DNA of 64,000 nucleotides from Methanosarcina sp. DH2. GTDB taxonomy: Archaea > Halobacteriota > Methanosarcinia > Methanosarcinales > Methanosarcinaceae. The first letter of the stretch is position 1; the number at the start of each line of letters is the position of its first letter. Shown in pieces: positions 27,536 through 36,845 of the stretch. Made by a program: the position numbers and the translations under genes. The stretch is from the NCBI RefSeq assembly GCF_020804225.1, contig NZ_WJBI01000012.1, forward strand, positions 88,903 to 152,902. The letters are read 5' to 3'. The notes beneath the pieces were generated by a model. That model saw only the letters and a list, made by a program, of their open reading frames with translations. It did not search any database and was not told where the DNA came from.

Positions 27536-28255
27536 ATGAAATCTTCCACAGAAAACGGTCGCAAAGCGGTCAGGGATAAAATTCCGGAAATTATCCGGAA
27601 TTCAGGCAGAGGATGTGCAACTAAAGAACTTTCAGATCCCGGATTTCTCGTTGAGCTAGAAAACAAACTTGGAGAAGAACTGGCTGAGTACCTTCAGAGT
27701 AAAGAGCTTGAGGAACTTGCCGACCTCCTGGAAGTAATTTACAGGATCGCCGAACTTCGGGGGGCTTCAAAAGAGAGTCTTGAGGTGTTGAGGCTGCAGA
27801 AAAAACTGGAAAAGGGAGGGTTTGAAAAGAACATGCTCCTGCTTAACGCACATGATGAAAAATGCCTTTCTCCTGAGTTTCCTGCTGATTCTGAAGAGCT
27901 TCCTCGTATAGTTTTCAGGCGCGAAAATGCAGAATTAATTGAGAAACACAGAGTCTGGATGAGGATCTATACCACGAAAGACGAATGCAAGAGTGCCGCT
28001 GTCCTGTACCAGGAAACAGAAGCAGGTCATGCAGAAGAGTTTGTCCACGAAAAAAGTGACTTTTTTTATTATATTCTTGAAGGATCCGGCATATGGGTAG
28101 TTGAGGACAGAGAATTTGAAGTCAGGGCAGGGGATGTGGTAGTGGTGCCTGCGGGAAAGAGATTCTGGTTCCGCGGAAACCTCAAACAGATCTGCATAAC
28201 AGCTCCTGCCTGGGAAGAAAAATATGAGCGGCACATACGGGACATTGAACTGTGA
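27536..28255 (+). CDS. MazG-like NTP pyrophosphatase fused to a cupin (239 aa)
   Basis: Residues 7-105 match the short archaeal MazG-related 'house-cleaning' family: AVRDKIPEIIRNSGRG, then LVELENKLGEELAEYLQS and ELEELADLLEVIYRIAELRG. The E-x-x-E...E-x-x-D acidic metal ligands are present. These enzymes hydrolyse non-canonical NTPs. Residues ~120-239 are a cupin: VLYQETEAGHAEEFVHEKSD, FFYYILEGSGIWVVEDREF, AGDVVVVPAGKRFWFRG. The two domains are in one unbroken frame, so the fusion is real. The cupin may sense or modify a ligand that controls pyrophosphatase specificity. The gene stands alone. Confidence 0.85.
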   Translation: MKSSTENGRKAVRDKIPEIIRNSGRGCATKELSDPGFLVELENKLGEELAEYLQSKELEELADLLEVIYRIAELRGASKESLEVLRLQKKLEKGGFEKNMLLLNAHDEKCLSPEFPADSEELPRIVFRRENAELIEKHRVWMRIYTTKDECKSAAVLYQETEAGHAEEFVHEKSDFFYYILEGSGIWVVEDREFEVRAGDVVVVPAGKRFWFRGNLKQICITAPAWEEKYERHIRDIEL

Positions 28256-28297
28256 CCCTTGTCCTGCGTTTTTTTCCCGCCTGTTTTTCTTCTTTGC

Positions 28298-29158
28298 TTA
28301 TCCAAGTTCGAAACTCGTAACCCCATAAACCTTATCAAGCTCTATATCAGGTTCTTTTCGGTTGTACATGCGTATAGTCCTGAACATCACATTCATGTGA
28401 TATTTTTTTACTATTTCCATTGCTTTTTTATTGGGTTCGGGGACATCAAAATAAATAGTTTCCTCAGGAACTGAAGCCCTAAGAGCCCTGAAAATTTTCT
28501 CTGCAGTATCCTGGTTATCCGCAAAAAGAGGGCCTATCTTATAACCTATCCTGCACTTCCTTATCACTCCATATCCTTTGAGATTCCCGTCTTCAAGGGT
28601 TGCAAAAGCATATGAGTCAGGCTGATCAACCCATTTCTTCAAAAAACCAGGTCTTGGGGCAGGAAACATCCTCCTGTCATACTCAAGCAGTTTTTCAAAA
28701 GGAACTTTCGAGATTTTTACTAGTCCATCCGGATTTTCTCCTCCACCTTTACCTTCAAAACGCAGGTTACTATAAGAGGATCTGAATTTCATAACTTTCT
28801 GGTATTTCTTTTCGTTTTCCACAACGCCATCAAGCCCGATATTTCTATCCCTCAGGTGTTCCAGGCATTTTTCGGTCAGTTTCATTCCTATGCCTTTTTT
28901 CTGGAGTTCGGGTTTGACCACAAAGAGCCCGAGAAAACCGAAATCACTGTCATATGCAACAGCAGACGCACAGCCTACAGGCTTTCCTTCAAGTTCTGCA
29001 ATAAAAAAGCCTTCCTTGTCAGCTTCGTAAAAAAGTTCTCCGTCATGGATGCCGGGATTCCAGCCTTCGGCAGCTGCCATCTCAATTGCAAATTCGACTT
29101 CTTCCCGTTTCATTCTTCGGACTTTCAGGTTTTTAATTTGTTCCGAGTCCTTATCCAT
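28298..29158 (-). CDS. Two-domain GNAT acetyltransferase (286 aa)
   Basis: The N-terminal GNAT domain (about 10-140) has VRRMKREEVEFAIEMAAAEG, then GFLGLFVVKPELQKKGIGMK as the acetyl-CoA motif. The C-terminal half (about 160-280) resembles the second domain of YitH-type acetyltransferases: AFATLEDGNLKGYGVIRKCR, YKIGPLFADNQDTAEKIFRA. Target unknown. ATG 29158 starts the frame. Convergent with the MazG-cupin gene. Confidence 0.85.
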   Translation of the reverse strand: MDKDSEQIKNLKVRRMKREEVEFAIEMAAAEGWNPGIHDGELFYEADKEGFFIAELEGKPVGCASAVAYDSDFGFLGLFVVKPELQKKGIGMKLTEKCLEHLRDRNIGLDGVVENEKKYQKVMKFRSSYSNLRFEGKGGGENPDGLVKISKVPFEKLLEYDRRMFPAPRPGFLKKWVDQPDSYAFATLEDGNLKGYGVIRKCRIGYKIGPLFADNQDTAEKIFRALRASVPEETIYFDVPEPNKKAMEIVKKYHMNVMFRTIRMYNRKEPDIELDKVYGVTSFELG

Positions 29159-29240
29159 GACAGTAAATATTCTAACTTTCTATTTATTTCTTAAGTATAT
29201 TTGCTTGACCTGTTTTTTGCCTGATGTCAGAGGCACAGAA

Positions 29241-30374
29241 TTAAATTTTCCTTCTTCCGTTTTTCCCTGAAGTTATTATAAGATAAGCCGCTATAACCGC
29301 TGCTAATACAGGGTACACTCCAAAGGGTGATTCTTTTGCCCCGTCTCCGGCTTCAGCTCCCATCTCTTCCCCGGCAGCTACACCGGTCTCGGAAATGTCT
29401 TCCGTGAACACAAAAACGTCCATGGTGCCTTTGCGTTTGTCCTGCCATACTATCCGATTACCTTCGATTGCAGGGTTGCTTTCATATTCAGATGATGTAG
29501 AAACGGTCTTTTCCTGCCCTGTGGCGATGTCGTATATAAATATATTTGTTCCTTTAATTCTCCCGTCAGCCCAGACTATTCTTCCGTCCGAGATTGCAGG
29601 GGTTTTTTGTGGGGACGGGTCAATGCAAACAGGTATTTCTTTCCCGCTGGAAATTTCGTACATATAAATGTCAAGGTTTCCGGCGCGCCTGTCTTCCCAG
29701 ACAATATAGTCGCCTTCCACAACAGGGTTTGTCTGCCCTGCAGAGTCCGTAACTACGGGACTTTCTTTCCCTGTGTCGATGTTATACATGTAAACATCTT
29801 CATTCCCGTTGCGCATATCTTTCCAGACTATGATATTCCCCCAGATCGCAGGTTGGCTCTGATCGGCTTTATCGGTTGTTATTCGTATTTCCTGTTTCGA
29901 GGTAATATCATACATGTAAATGTCTGTGTTCTGATTTCTGCGGTCCGTCCAGACAATTATGTCCCCTGAGATTGCGGGCTCTTTCTGGTCTGCCCTGTCC
30001 GAAGTGATCTGAGTTTTTGCCCCAGAGGCAATATCGTGCATATAAATATCATAGTTGCCTCTTCTGTTGTCTGCGACAACCACACGGCTGCCTGAGATTG
30101 CGGGCTCCACTTCATCTTTTGAGTCCTTGAACAGGGCAGATTCGGTCCTTCCGACAGACATATCGTACAGATAAATATCCCAATTTCCGTCCCGTTCGTC
30201 CTGCCAGACAATGTAGTCCCCTGAAATTACAGGGCTGATCTGGTTACTAAAAGCAGAATTAATCTCCTGCTCAGTTCCTTTCAAAGCTTCGCTGGCAGCC
30301 GAACCTGCACATGCGCCCAGTACAATGAGTAAAACAACTGAAATAAGTATAATTGAAAATTTGTTGTGCCTCAA
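29241..30374 (-). CDS. Exported TolB-like beta-propeller protein (377 aa)
   Basis: A signal sequence (about 1-27, SIILISVVLLIVLGACAGSA) is followed by seven or so repeats of about 43 residues built on ISGDYIVWQDERDGNWDIYL and YDM, the pattern of TolB/DPP-like propellers abundant in Methanosarcina surface proteins. A C-terminal hydrophobic helix (VYPVLAAVIAAYLIITSG) ends in GRRKI and should anchor it. Probably a surface scaffold or binding protein; no catalytic residues seen. The start is TTG 30374 behind GGAAGTG, since no ATG precedes the signal peptide. Confidence 0.8.
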   Translation of the reverse strand: MRHNKFSIILISVVLLIVLGACAGSAASEALKGTEQEINSAFSNQISPVISGDYIVWQDERDGNWDIYLYDMSVGRTESALFKDSKDEVEPAISGSRVVVADNRRGNYDIYMHDIASGAKTQITSDRADQKEPAISGDIIVWTDRRNQNTDIYMYDITSKQEIRITTDKADQSQPAIWGNIIVWKDMRNGNEDVYMYNIDTGKESPVVTDSAGQTNPVVEGDYIVWEDRRAGNLDIYMYEISSGKEIPVCIDPSPQKTPAISDGRIVWADGRIKGTNIFIYDIATGQEKTVSTSSEYESNPAIEGNRIVWQDKRKGTMDVFVFTEDISETGVAAGEEMGAEAGDGAKESPFGVYPVLAAVIAAYLIITSGKNGRRKI

Positions 30375-30639
30375 TATTACACTTCCAATATTCCCTCTGG
30401 AGCTTTAGTGTAGATTTTTTGAGTATAGATTCTTTCAACTTCAGATTAAATTTCGGTTTAACCTACCGATTTTTTTCCGTTAAATTATTTCCAGCATAGA
30501 ATATTTCCAATATCTAGGTAACCTCTAAATAATGTATATCTTCCATAGTTTTTAGCGGTTTCCTACAATTTTAGTGTTTTCTTTTTTGAGGGAAAACTTT
30601 CGCGGAACTTAATGCAAGATCAGGCCAAACTGCTCTAAA

Positions 30640-31209
30640 TTAAGCATTTTCAAGCTCAACTTTATTCCCTGTCAGTTTTGCCAGTTTTTCACGAAACTCC
30701 TCTTCAAATTCCTTTTTTATGAAGAAACCAAATTCGACGACATCCGAGTACTTTTCCTGCTCGATTTTTCCGTATTCCTCTATGAGATTCTTTATCTTCT
30801 GAATCTCCGAGTATCCGAAGCGTACCGTGAACCTTACCTCTTCAAAGACTTCGATAATGCCTGCATTTTCGACAGCTGAAATTGCTGTTTCCCTGTAAGC
30901 CCTGGACAACCCTCCAAAACCCAGCTTTATTCCTCCAAAGTATCGGGTTACAACCACAGCTGAGTTATAGAGCCCCTTTGATTCGAGAACCTTAAAAACT
31001 GGTTTTCCGGAACTGCCCGCAGGTTCTCCGTCATCGTCGTATCTGAGGGCAAATGAACTCCTTTCTTTTACAAAATAGGCTGAGACATTATGATCTGCGT
31101 CTTTGTGCAGCTCTTTTATTTCTTTGATGAAAGCTTTTGCTTCGGCTTCATTTTTTACATGCCTGGCATATCCTATAAATATAGAATTTTTGAATTCTTT
31201 TTGAGCCAT
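30640..31209 (-). CDS. IMPACT/YigZ family protein (189 aa)
   Basis: The N-terminal domain carries the UPF0029 signature: DGEPAGSSGKPVFKVLE and VVVTRYFGGIKLGFGGL, with SFALRYDDDG before it. The C-terminal ~70 residues form the small ferredoxin-like second domain of YigZ. The family is widespread and tied to translation control in eukaryotes; the archaeal role is unknown. The length is typical. ATG 31209 gives MAQKEFKNSIFIGYA. Confidence 0.85.
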   Translation of the reverse strand: MAQKEFKNSIFIGYARHVKNEAEAKAFIKEIKELHKDADHNVSAYFVKERSSFALRYDDDGEPAGSSGKPVFKVLESKGLYNSAVVVTRYFGGIKLGFGGLSRAYRETAISAVENAGIIEVFEEVRFTVRFGYSEIQKIKNLIEEYGKIEQEKYSDVVEFGFFIKKEFEEEFREKLAKLTGNKVELENA

Positions 31210-31644
31210 GCCAGAGTTTTTCAGGGTTTTATAATTATTCAGTGTTTTACCCTCATCATTTCTTTGTTAATTACTTTTACACTTGAGGCTTTAAAGTTTT
31301 ACAGTCGCGCGCCAGGAGAACATTATAATATCTTTGAGCAATTTTATGCTGCCCTCTGACTCGCCGCTTCTCAAGCCTTGCTTCTGTATTTCCTATTCAG
31401 GTCATTTAAAGACTAAGATTCCACAAAATATACTCACTAGAATTCAAATACAAGTCTATAATTACATAATGATAAAAATGGCTATATGTTGGGGAAATTC
31501 GGAGCCCTTCGTCCTCTTATTTTTTTACCAAATCGAAAGGTTTTAATCTAATTGGCTGGTCATGCATAAATATCTCATATAAAGTCTCATGATTCTATAT
31601 GAGATGGGTGTAAAAAAGGAAGAGAACTTTTAGAGGTAAAATTA
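31210..31644. other. Divergent promoter region
   Basis: 435 bases between the YigZ-like gene and the acidic lipoprotein gene. AT-rich, no gene. AGAGGTAAAA precedes ATG 31645. Confidence 0.4.
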
Positions 31645-32025
31645 ATGAAAAAAATGTTAAAGATTATTGCAATGCTCCTCGTAATTACTACTGTCGTCTT
31701 TGCAGCCGGCTGTGCAGAAGATGCAGAAGAAGGAGCTACTGAAGAAGCGATCGAAGAAACCCCAATAGCTGACGAAGAAGCTGAGACCGTCGAAGAAGTC
31801 GCTGATGTAGAAGCTGGCGACGACGCAGCTCTTGAAGAAATAGCCTTGGAAGAAGTGGAAGTTGTTGAAGACGAAGAAGCTGTCGAAGACGAAGAAGCTG
31901 TCGAAGACGAAGAAGCTGTCGACAACGAAACTGTTGAAGAAGACGTAGTCGAAGAAGATGAAGAAGAAGCTGTCGACAACGAAACTGTTGAAGAAGACGT
32001 AGTCGAAGAAGAAGAAGAAGAATAA
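31645..32025 (+). CDS. Highly acidic repeat lipoprotein (126 aa)
   Basis: A lipoprotein signal with lipobox VVFAAGC (Cys23) is followed by about 100 residues made almost only of Glu, Asp, Val and Ala. At DNA level there are 18 bp repeats (GAAGACGAAGAAGCTGTC) and then a 54 bp period seen twice (31915 and 31969) encoding AVDNETVEEDVVEE. Net charge is strongly negative. It may be a surface cation or water buffer, but nothing proves this. The long Glu runs arise from GAA/GAC slippage. It ends at TAA 32023-32025, followed by a hairpin terminator. Confidence 0.8.
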   Translation: MKKMLKIIAMLLVITTVVFAAGCAEDAEEGATEEAIEETPIADEEAETVEEVADVEAGDDAALEEIALEEVEVVEDEEAVEDEEAVEDEEAVDNETVEEDVVEEDEEEAVDNETVEEDVVEEEEEE

Positions 32026-32060
32026 ACTGTATAAGCAGTGTATTCTAACTAACAATGCGC

Positions 32061-32078
32061 GTAGCCTTTTCAGGCTAC
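32061..32078 (+). terminator. Hairpin terminator after the acidic lipoprotein gene
   Basis: GTAGCC (32061-32066) and GGCTAC (32073-32078) form a perfect six-base stem with loop TTTTCA, followed by ACATTTCTATTTTT. It lies 36 bases past the stop codon. Confidence 0.6.
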
Positions 32079-32724
32079 ACATTTCTATTTTTGAAATATC
32101 GACTATAATCAGCTTATAGTCCTGTAAAACCTTGCAATGAGGTTTTCTCTAAAATTTCCGGCCATAGCGTTTCTCCTGATTTTCCGTCACAAATCCGGTG
32201 AGAAATAAAGTAATCGGATAAAAATTGAAAATACACGAAAATTATTGAGCCAGCTGAAATTTTCCGGAGGTATTAGTTCCAAAATAAATAATTTATTAAT
32301 ATAGAGCCTCGGGATAAAGCCGCAGATACTTCAATATTTTTTTTCGTTATGTTTCAGGAGATCACTGTAAATTTTCTCTGAAGCCATCGAAGTATGCTTT
32401 TGGATTTTTTAGCTCGTCCTGAATAAATACTGAATGTTTTTACTTTTCCAGGGATTGTTCCTGAAATCTCCTAGTTTGATTGGGTTTCACGCAGGGCTAT
32501 TCAGTAACTTCAAAAACAAATATAAATACATGTTCTCAAATTTATTGAATCTGCCTGCCCTGCGAGATGTGCAAGAGAGATGTCAGTTTTTTACAGAGTA
32601 TCGCATGCTGCCGCAATATTCAGCGGCTTAAGTATTGTACAGTGGTTTTGTATTGGCATGCCGATTAAGTAAGCGATGAAGATTGACCATGAATTTATTT
32701 TTCTTATTTACTAATGGTTGATGT
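32079..32724. other. 646 base gap before the ABC relic
   Basis: AT-rich. I find no intact gene and no extension of the permease fragment that begins near 32725. Confidence 0.4.
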
Positions 32725-32961
32725 GGAGAAATCCGGTTCCTCGGAAACGAGTTTATATCCCTTTTGAAAGATTCGTCCCTTCTTGCAATCATCAGCGTGC
32801 ATGAGCTTTCCAAAAACGGGATGCTTTATGTCTCAAAGACCTTTGCTGCTTTCCCAATATACATCTCTGTTGCCCTTCTGTACCTGGCCCTGACCATGGG
32901 AATTTCCCGCGTGCTTAATTACATTGAGAGGAGGCTTGGCGTAAGTGATCGAAATGAATAA
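32725..32961 (+). pseudogene. 3' fragment of a polar amino-acid ABC permease
   Basis: The frame reads FLGNEFISLLKDSSLLAIIS, then VHELSKNG and IYISVALLYLALTMGISRVL and ends ERRLGVSDRNE. This is the last ~75 residues of a GlnP/HisM-type permease, including the EAA-loop region (LGNEFISLLKDSSL). The rest of the permease is missing upstream. It overlaps the start of the ATPase fragment as such genes do in intact operons. Confidence 0.75.
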
Positions 32962-33166
32962 CCTCCACAAAAGTTTCGGACGTCTGAAAGTTCTTAAAGG
33001 GATAACCGAAAAAGTTGAAGAAAGCGAAGTGGTCTGCGTGATAGGTCCCTCAGGCTCCGGAAAAAATACCTTCCTTCGCTGCCTGAACCTTCTTGAAACC
33101 CCTACCTCGGGAGATATCTGGATCGATGGAGAAAAGGTCACCGACCTCTTTTTTGAGTTAGAGTAA
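32945..33166 (+). pseudogene. 5' fragment of a polar amino-acid ABC ATPase
   Basis: Starts at GTG 32945 (ATG 32954 is also possible) with MNNLHKSFGRLKVLKGI, then Walker A GPSGSGKNTFLRCLNLLE and PTSGDIWIDGEKVTD, as in GlnQ. It breaks off after ~70 residues, long before the ABC signature and Walker B. The Walker A Ser is Asn (GKN for GKS). With the truncated permease this marks a decayed transporter operon. Confidence 0.75.
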
Positions 33167-34781
33167 AACCAACCAGTGGAATTTCTGTTAGTGTATACAA
33201 TTGGATGGTACGTGCACATAATTTTGGTAAAGTCGGGCACACTAGATAAAGTATCGTAGAGATAATAATTTTAGTTCTAAATAAGAAATTTGGAGAAGAC
33301 CTCTGAAAAGAAAGCTTCGGAATAATTTGAAACAAAATTAATCTGTTTTGAATAATATAACTGAAAAGTTTAGAATTCTCTGATCAAATTGAGGGCATCT
33401 ACAGAGTTTATTTCCCGTAAATCAAGTCACTTCAAATTATAATCAAGTAGAGTAGCCCATAGTGAGTATTTTTTTCAGATTTTTCAAAACTATTTATAAT
33501 ATAGAGATTATATTCTATCAATTTTATATAACTTCCAATTATATTATTTATTACACTCCTAGTAATTAAACTAAATCTGTTATTTTCGAATGGAAGTTAC
33601 AGTTTTAGAGATTTCTAAAACTAATTGCCAGGGGTGAAAATTGAATCTAGTAATCTGGGGTTGCCAGGGAGGTCATAAGGAGCTTATGGACCTAAACTCA
33701 GAATACTTATCTTTATCTTATACTAGTGCTTCGATTCCAAAATAAGTCTCCCGCTTAGGGGGAAATTCAGTGATCCATAGGTCTATTCAAAAGCCAGGAT
33801 TATAAACATACTTTGGAATCAAAGTACCAGGAAAAGATCTATGAAAATAATCAATAATCGGGAGGGTATATTGATGATGCCATTTTTTGTCAGGCTAAAA
33901 TTAATTTTTAAATTCCTATTTAGATGAAAAAGAATCACTGGTAACCAGTATAAATATTTACTGGGTATTTTGCATAAAAGAAGTAACTCATAGCCATCCT
34001 TTCGAGTACAAGGAAAAATCCCTGGATTTACTTGCTTGAATTGATGGCTACTGATCTTTCTTTTTACGAATGAGGAATTTTGTAGATGTTTTCGTATTTG
34101 GTATTTTGATGGTTAATTATTTTGTAATACATTTCAGATATTCGCACTTTATTGTATTTCTTTTTAGGCAGCTATGACCTTTCTTACTTAACCACTTAGT
34201 TGCTATAGTTACTATGTTCGTCGAATAGGTATGGATAAAGGATACAAATGCTCAAATTTTTTACGAATTATCCTTTGAATCCAGACTCTTCTTTTCATCA
34301 GGTGTTTTATACACGAAAAATGTAGCAAATTTTTAACTTACTGAAGCCGTATGTATTCAGCAATCCCTCTTGAAATTATTGTAAGTGAGCTGATCTAAAA
34401 CTCTCGTTCAAATTGCTTGCATATGGCAGAATATTAATAAATAAGTGAGCTGACCCTCTTCTAAAAGCGAATGGCAAATTATTCTTATAACTCATTTCGA
34501 GTCGCGCCGTATCTTTCTGATACAATAATTTATTCTGCTTTTAATGCTAAATACTGACTGCATGACAGTCAAATCTTAAGCTTCTTTAAGGACTTATGCA
34601 AGACTTAAAAAGAATAGTGTACATACAAACGTTAACTGCACTCCTGCCCCTTCAGAATGTCTTATAATTAGCTTGAGATCTTACTTACTTTCTTATCAAC
34701 ATTTAGACATTCAGTAGCATGCGGGCTGGTTGGTGTTGTGTTGCCAAAAGATTCAAATCTATTGTTATTGAGGCCAAAAAC
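33167..34781. other. 1.6 kb gene desert
   Basis: The longest gene-free stretch, very AT-rich, bordered on the left by the broken ABC operon. It contains a set of hairpins (33671-33820, listed separately) and a short direct repeat TAAGTGAGCTGA at about 34384 and 34442. No frame looks coding. Confidence 0.5.
33671..33820 (+). ncRNA. Possible structured RNA in the gene desert
   Basis: GGTCATAAG/CTTATGGACC (33671-33692) forms a stem with one bulge. GATTCCAAA (33733-33741) and TTTGGAATC (33812-33820) are exact complements and enclose a TCTCCC/GGGGGA hairpin (33747-33763). GC content rises locally in an AT-rich desert. A TATA-like stretch lies near 33540. Strand and ends are uncertain. Confidence 0.35.
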
Positions 34782-35675
34782 ATGAAAGAAACCCTGAAAG
34801 CCTACATCGACCTCACTCGTGCTCACTTTCTTCCTGCCTGGCCCCTTATTTTCTGCTCCGGGCTGGTGCTTGCTTTTGCAAACTACGGCGGTTTTTCCTG
34901 GCTGCTAATTCTCAAAGCTGCCCTGATAGGTCTGTTGGGGTTTGAAGCCGGCTTCGTGCTCAACGATTATGTGGATCGGAAAAGAGACCGGCTTGATGTG
35001 GAGAATACCCTCACAAAATACTGGAGACCTTTTAAAGAGAGACCTCTTCCCTCAGGGAAGATTTCTTCAAAAAAGGCTTTCTGGCTGTTTATCCTGCTCG
35101 CAGGGATCACTTCTGCTCTGATTTTCACGCTTCCCTACCCAAACTCCATTTACGTTTTCGCAATAATGCTGTACTCTTATGGCATTGAAGTTTTTTATCA
35201 GGTGAAAAAAAGAGACCAGAAACTCCCTATCGCCCAGCTTCTCGGAAGGACTGACTTTACGCTCTTTCCGGCAGCAGGCTACCTCTGCTACGGGCAGCCG
35301 GACATGACAGTGCTGCTTTATATGGTTTTCTTCTATCCCTGGACAATGGCGCACCTGGGATTGAACGATTTTATCGACCTGGAAAACGACCGGGCAAAAG
35401 GCATGAAATCGATAACTGTCCTTTACGGCTCAAAAGGGACCATGTACTGGATTACGGGCTTTACGCTCCTGCATTTCTTTGCAGCGATTTTCTTCCTCAA
35501 GGAGCTTGGGATTATTGCTCACTATGGCTTTCTTGCAGGCTTTGTACTCCTGGCAGGGGCAAACCTTTACCTCTGGAAAGAAAAGAACCCGAATGCAGGT
35601 TTGAAGATACTGCCTGTTTACCACGGAACCCTGGTAATTTATGCAGTTTCGATTATTCTTGACTTTATATATTGA
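34782..35675 (+). CDS. UbiA-family prenyltransferase, paralogue 1 (297 aa)
   Basis: Integral membrane protein with eight or nine helices and both Asp-rich motifs of the UbiA family: LNDYVDRKRDRLDV (first, N-D-x-x-D-x-x-x-D) and NDFIDLENDRAKG (second). Such enzymes move an isoprenyl chain onto an acceptor; archaea use them for ether lipid and quinone-like or haem chemistry. The acceptor here is unknown. ATG 34782 (MKETLKAYIDLTRAHF) is preceded by GAGG and aligns with the start of paralogue 2; the longer frame from 34719 adds unrelated residues. The tandem neighbour starts 229 bases downstream. Confidence 0.85.
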   Translation: MKETLKAYIDLTRAHFLPAWPLIFCSGLVLAFANYGGFSWLLILKAALIGLLGFEAGFVLNDYVDRKRDRLDVENTLTKYWRPFKERPLPSGKISSKKAFWLFILLAGITSALIFTLPYPNSIYVFAIMLYSYGIEVFYQVKKRDQKLPIAQLLGRTDFTLFPAAGYLCYGQPDMTVLLYMVFFYPWTMAHLGLNDFIDLENDRAKGMKSITVLYGSKGTMYWITGFTLLHFFAAIFFLKELGIIAHYGFLAGFVLLAGANLYLWKEKNPNAGLKILPVYHGTLVIYAVSIILDFIY

Positions 35676-35847
35676 GCCTGTGTATTGAACCGGATCGGCG
35701 GAGTTGGAACAGCTGAAGGCAGGGCTGTTTGAAGACAGCTGCTTCTTTCTTCCTGCCTTTTCTCTCTCCCTTTACTTATGCTCTTTTTTGACTAACTCCC
35801 TTTTGAATCAGCAGTTTTTAGTCTCTCACTTTCTTGTTTGCAAAAAC

Positions 35848-35860
35848 TATAAACATATAA
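35848..35860 (+). promoter_or_regulatory. TATA-like box before UbiA paralogue 2
   Basis: CTATAAACATATA about 45-57 bases before the aligned start at 35905. Transcription from here would begin near 35880, so the longer open frame upstream is unlikely to be translated. Confidence 0.4.
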
Positions 35861-35904
35861 CTCTCTTTTATATTATCGGGGTTGAGGGAACGAATGTTGA
35901 AGGC

Positions 35905-36798
35905 ACGAAAGAGACTATTAAAGCCTTGATAGACCTGACAAGGGCTCATTTTTTTCTTGTCTGGATTTTGCTTTTCTATTCAGGCCTTGCTCTTGCTTTT
36001 AGTAATTACGGAGAGTTTTCCTGGGAAATAACCCTCAAGGCGGTTTTGATCGGGCTCTTCGGGTTTGAAGGCGGGCTTGTACTCAACGACTATGTTGATC
36101 GGAAAAGGGACAGGCTCGACGTTGAGGAATCCCTCACGGGTTACTGGAGACCTTTCAAAAGCCGTCCGCTTCCTTCAGGCAGGCTCTCTCCTGATTTTGC
36201 CCTGGCAGTATTTCTATTACTCTCTGCACTAACAGGAATCCTGATGCTGACTTTACCTTACCCTAACTCTCTGTATGTGTTTCTCACAATGCTTTCATCA
36301 TGCATTATCGAGTATTTTTATCAGGTAAAAAGAAAAAACCAGAGTTTTCCCATTGCCCAGCTTATAGGAAGAATGGACTTTGCCCTTTTTCCGGTTGCAG
36401 GCTACCTGTGTTATGGACGGCCGGATACCTCTCTGTTTCTCTATCTGCTCTTTTTTTATCCCTGGACCCTTGCACACCTTGCGGTCAATGATTTCATTGA
36501 CACGGAAAATGACAGGGCAAGGGGAATAAAATCAGTCCCTGTGCTTTACGGCACGCAAGGGACATTGTTCTGGATCTCAGGCTTTACGCTTTTGCATTAC
36601 CTTGCAGCGCTTCTTTTCCTGAAACAGCTTGGATCTATTGCATTTTATGGCTTTTTACTGGGGTTTTTAGTGATCGGATTTGCAAATTACAAACTTTTGA
36701 AAGAAAAAAGCCAGAAAGCAGGTCTTTCTGCACTTCTCTTTTATCACGTTTCACTTGTGCTCTATTCTGGCTCAATTATTCTTGACTCCTTCTTCTAG
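35905..36798 (+). CDS. UbiA-family prenyltransferase, paralogue 2 (297 aa from an ACG codon)
   Basis: Tandem duplicate of the preceding gene with the same helices and motifs (LNDYVDRKRDRLDV, NDFIDTENDRARG) and clear codon-level divergence. Measured from the codon that aligns with the ATG of paralogue 1 it has exactly the same length, 297 residues, but that codon is ACG (35905-35907), set behind GAAGGC as the other is behind GAGGCC. The frame is open upstream to TTG 35704, yet that extension is unlike paralogue 1 and contains the likely promoter. So either ACG or another non-standard codon (ATT, ATC near 35872) starts translation, or the gene lost its start. The coding body shows no decay. Confidence 0.75.
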   Translation, partial: TKETIKALIDLTRAHFFLVWILLFYSGLALAFSNYGEFSWEITLKAVLIGLFGFEGGLVLNDYVDRKRDRLDVEESLTGYWRPFKSRPLPSGRLSPDFALAVFLLLSALTGILMLTLPYPNSLYVFLTMLSSCIIEYFYQVKRKNQSFPIAQLIGRMDFALFPVAGYLCYGRPDTSLFLYLLFFYPWTLAHLAVNDFIDTENDRARGIKSVPVLYGTQGTLFWISGFTLLHYLAALLFLKQLGSIAFYGFLLGFLVIGFANYKLLKEKSQKAGLSALLFYHVSLVLYSGSIILDSFF

Positions 36799-36845
36799 CC
36801 GCAAATTTTTCAGTTTTTCAGATTCCAAGTCCTGATTCCGGGCCT

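Noticed and set aside
31587..32082. Ser/Thr-rich and Phe-rich minus-strand frames over the acidic lipoprotein gene
   Set aside because: They are mirror images of the GAA/GAC repeat in the lipoprotein gene and carry no signal of their own.
35704..35904. N-terminal extension of UbiA paralogue 2 from TTG 35704
   Set aside because: Not present in paralogue 1, and it contains a TATA-like box and composition unlike the gene body.
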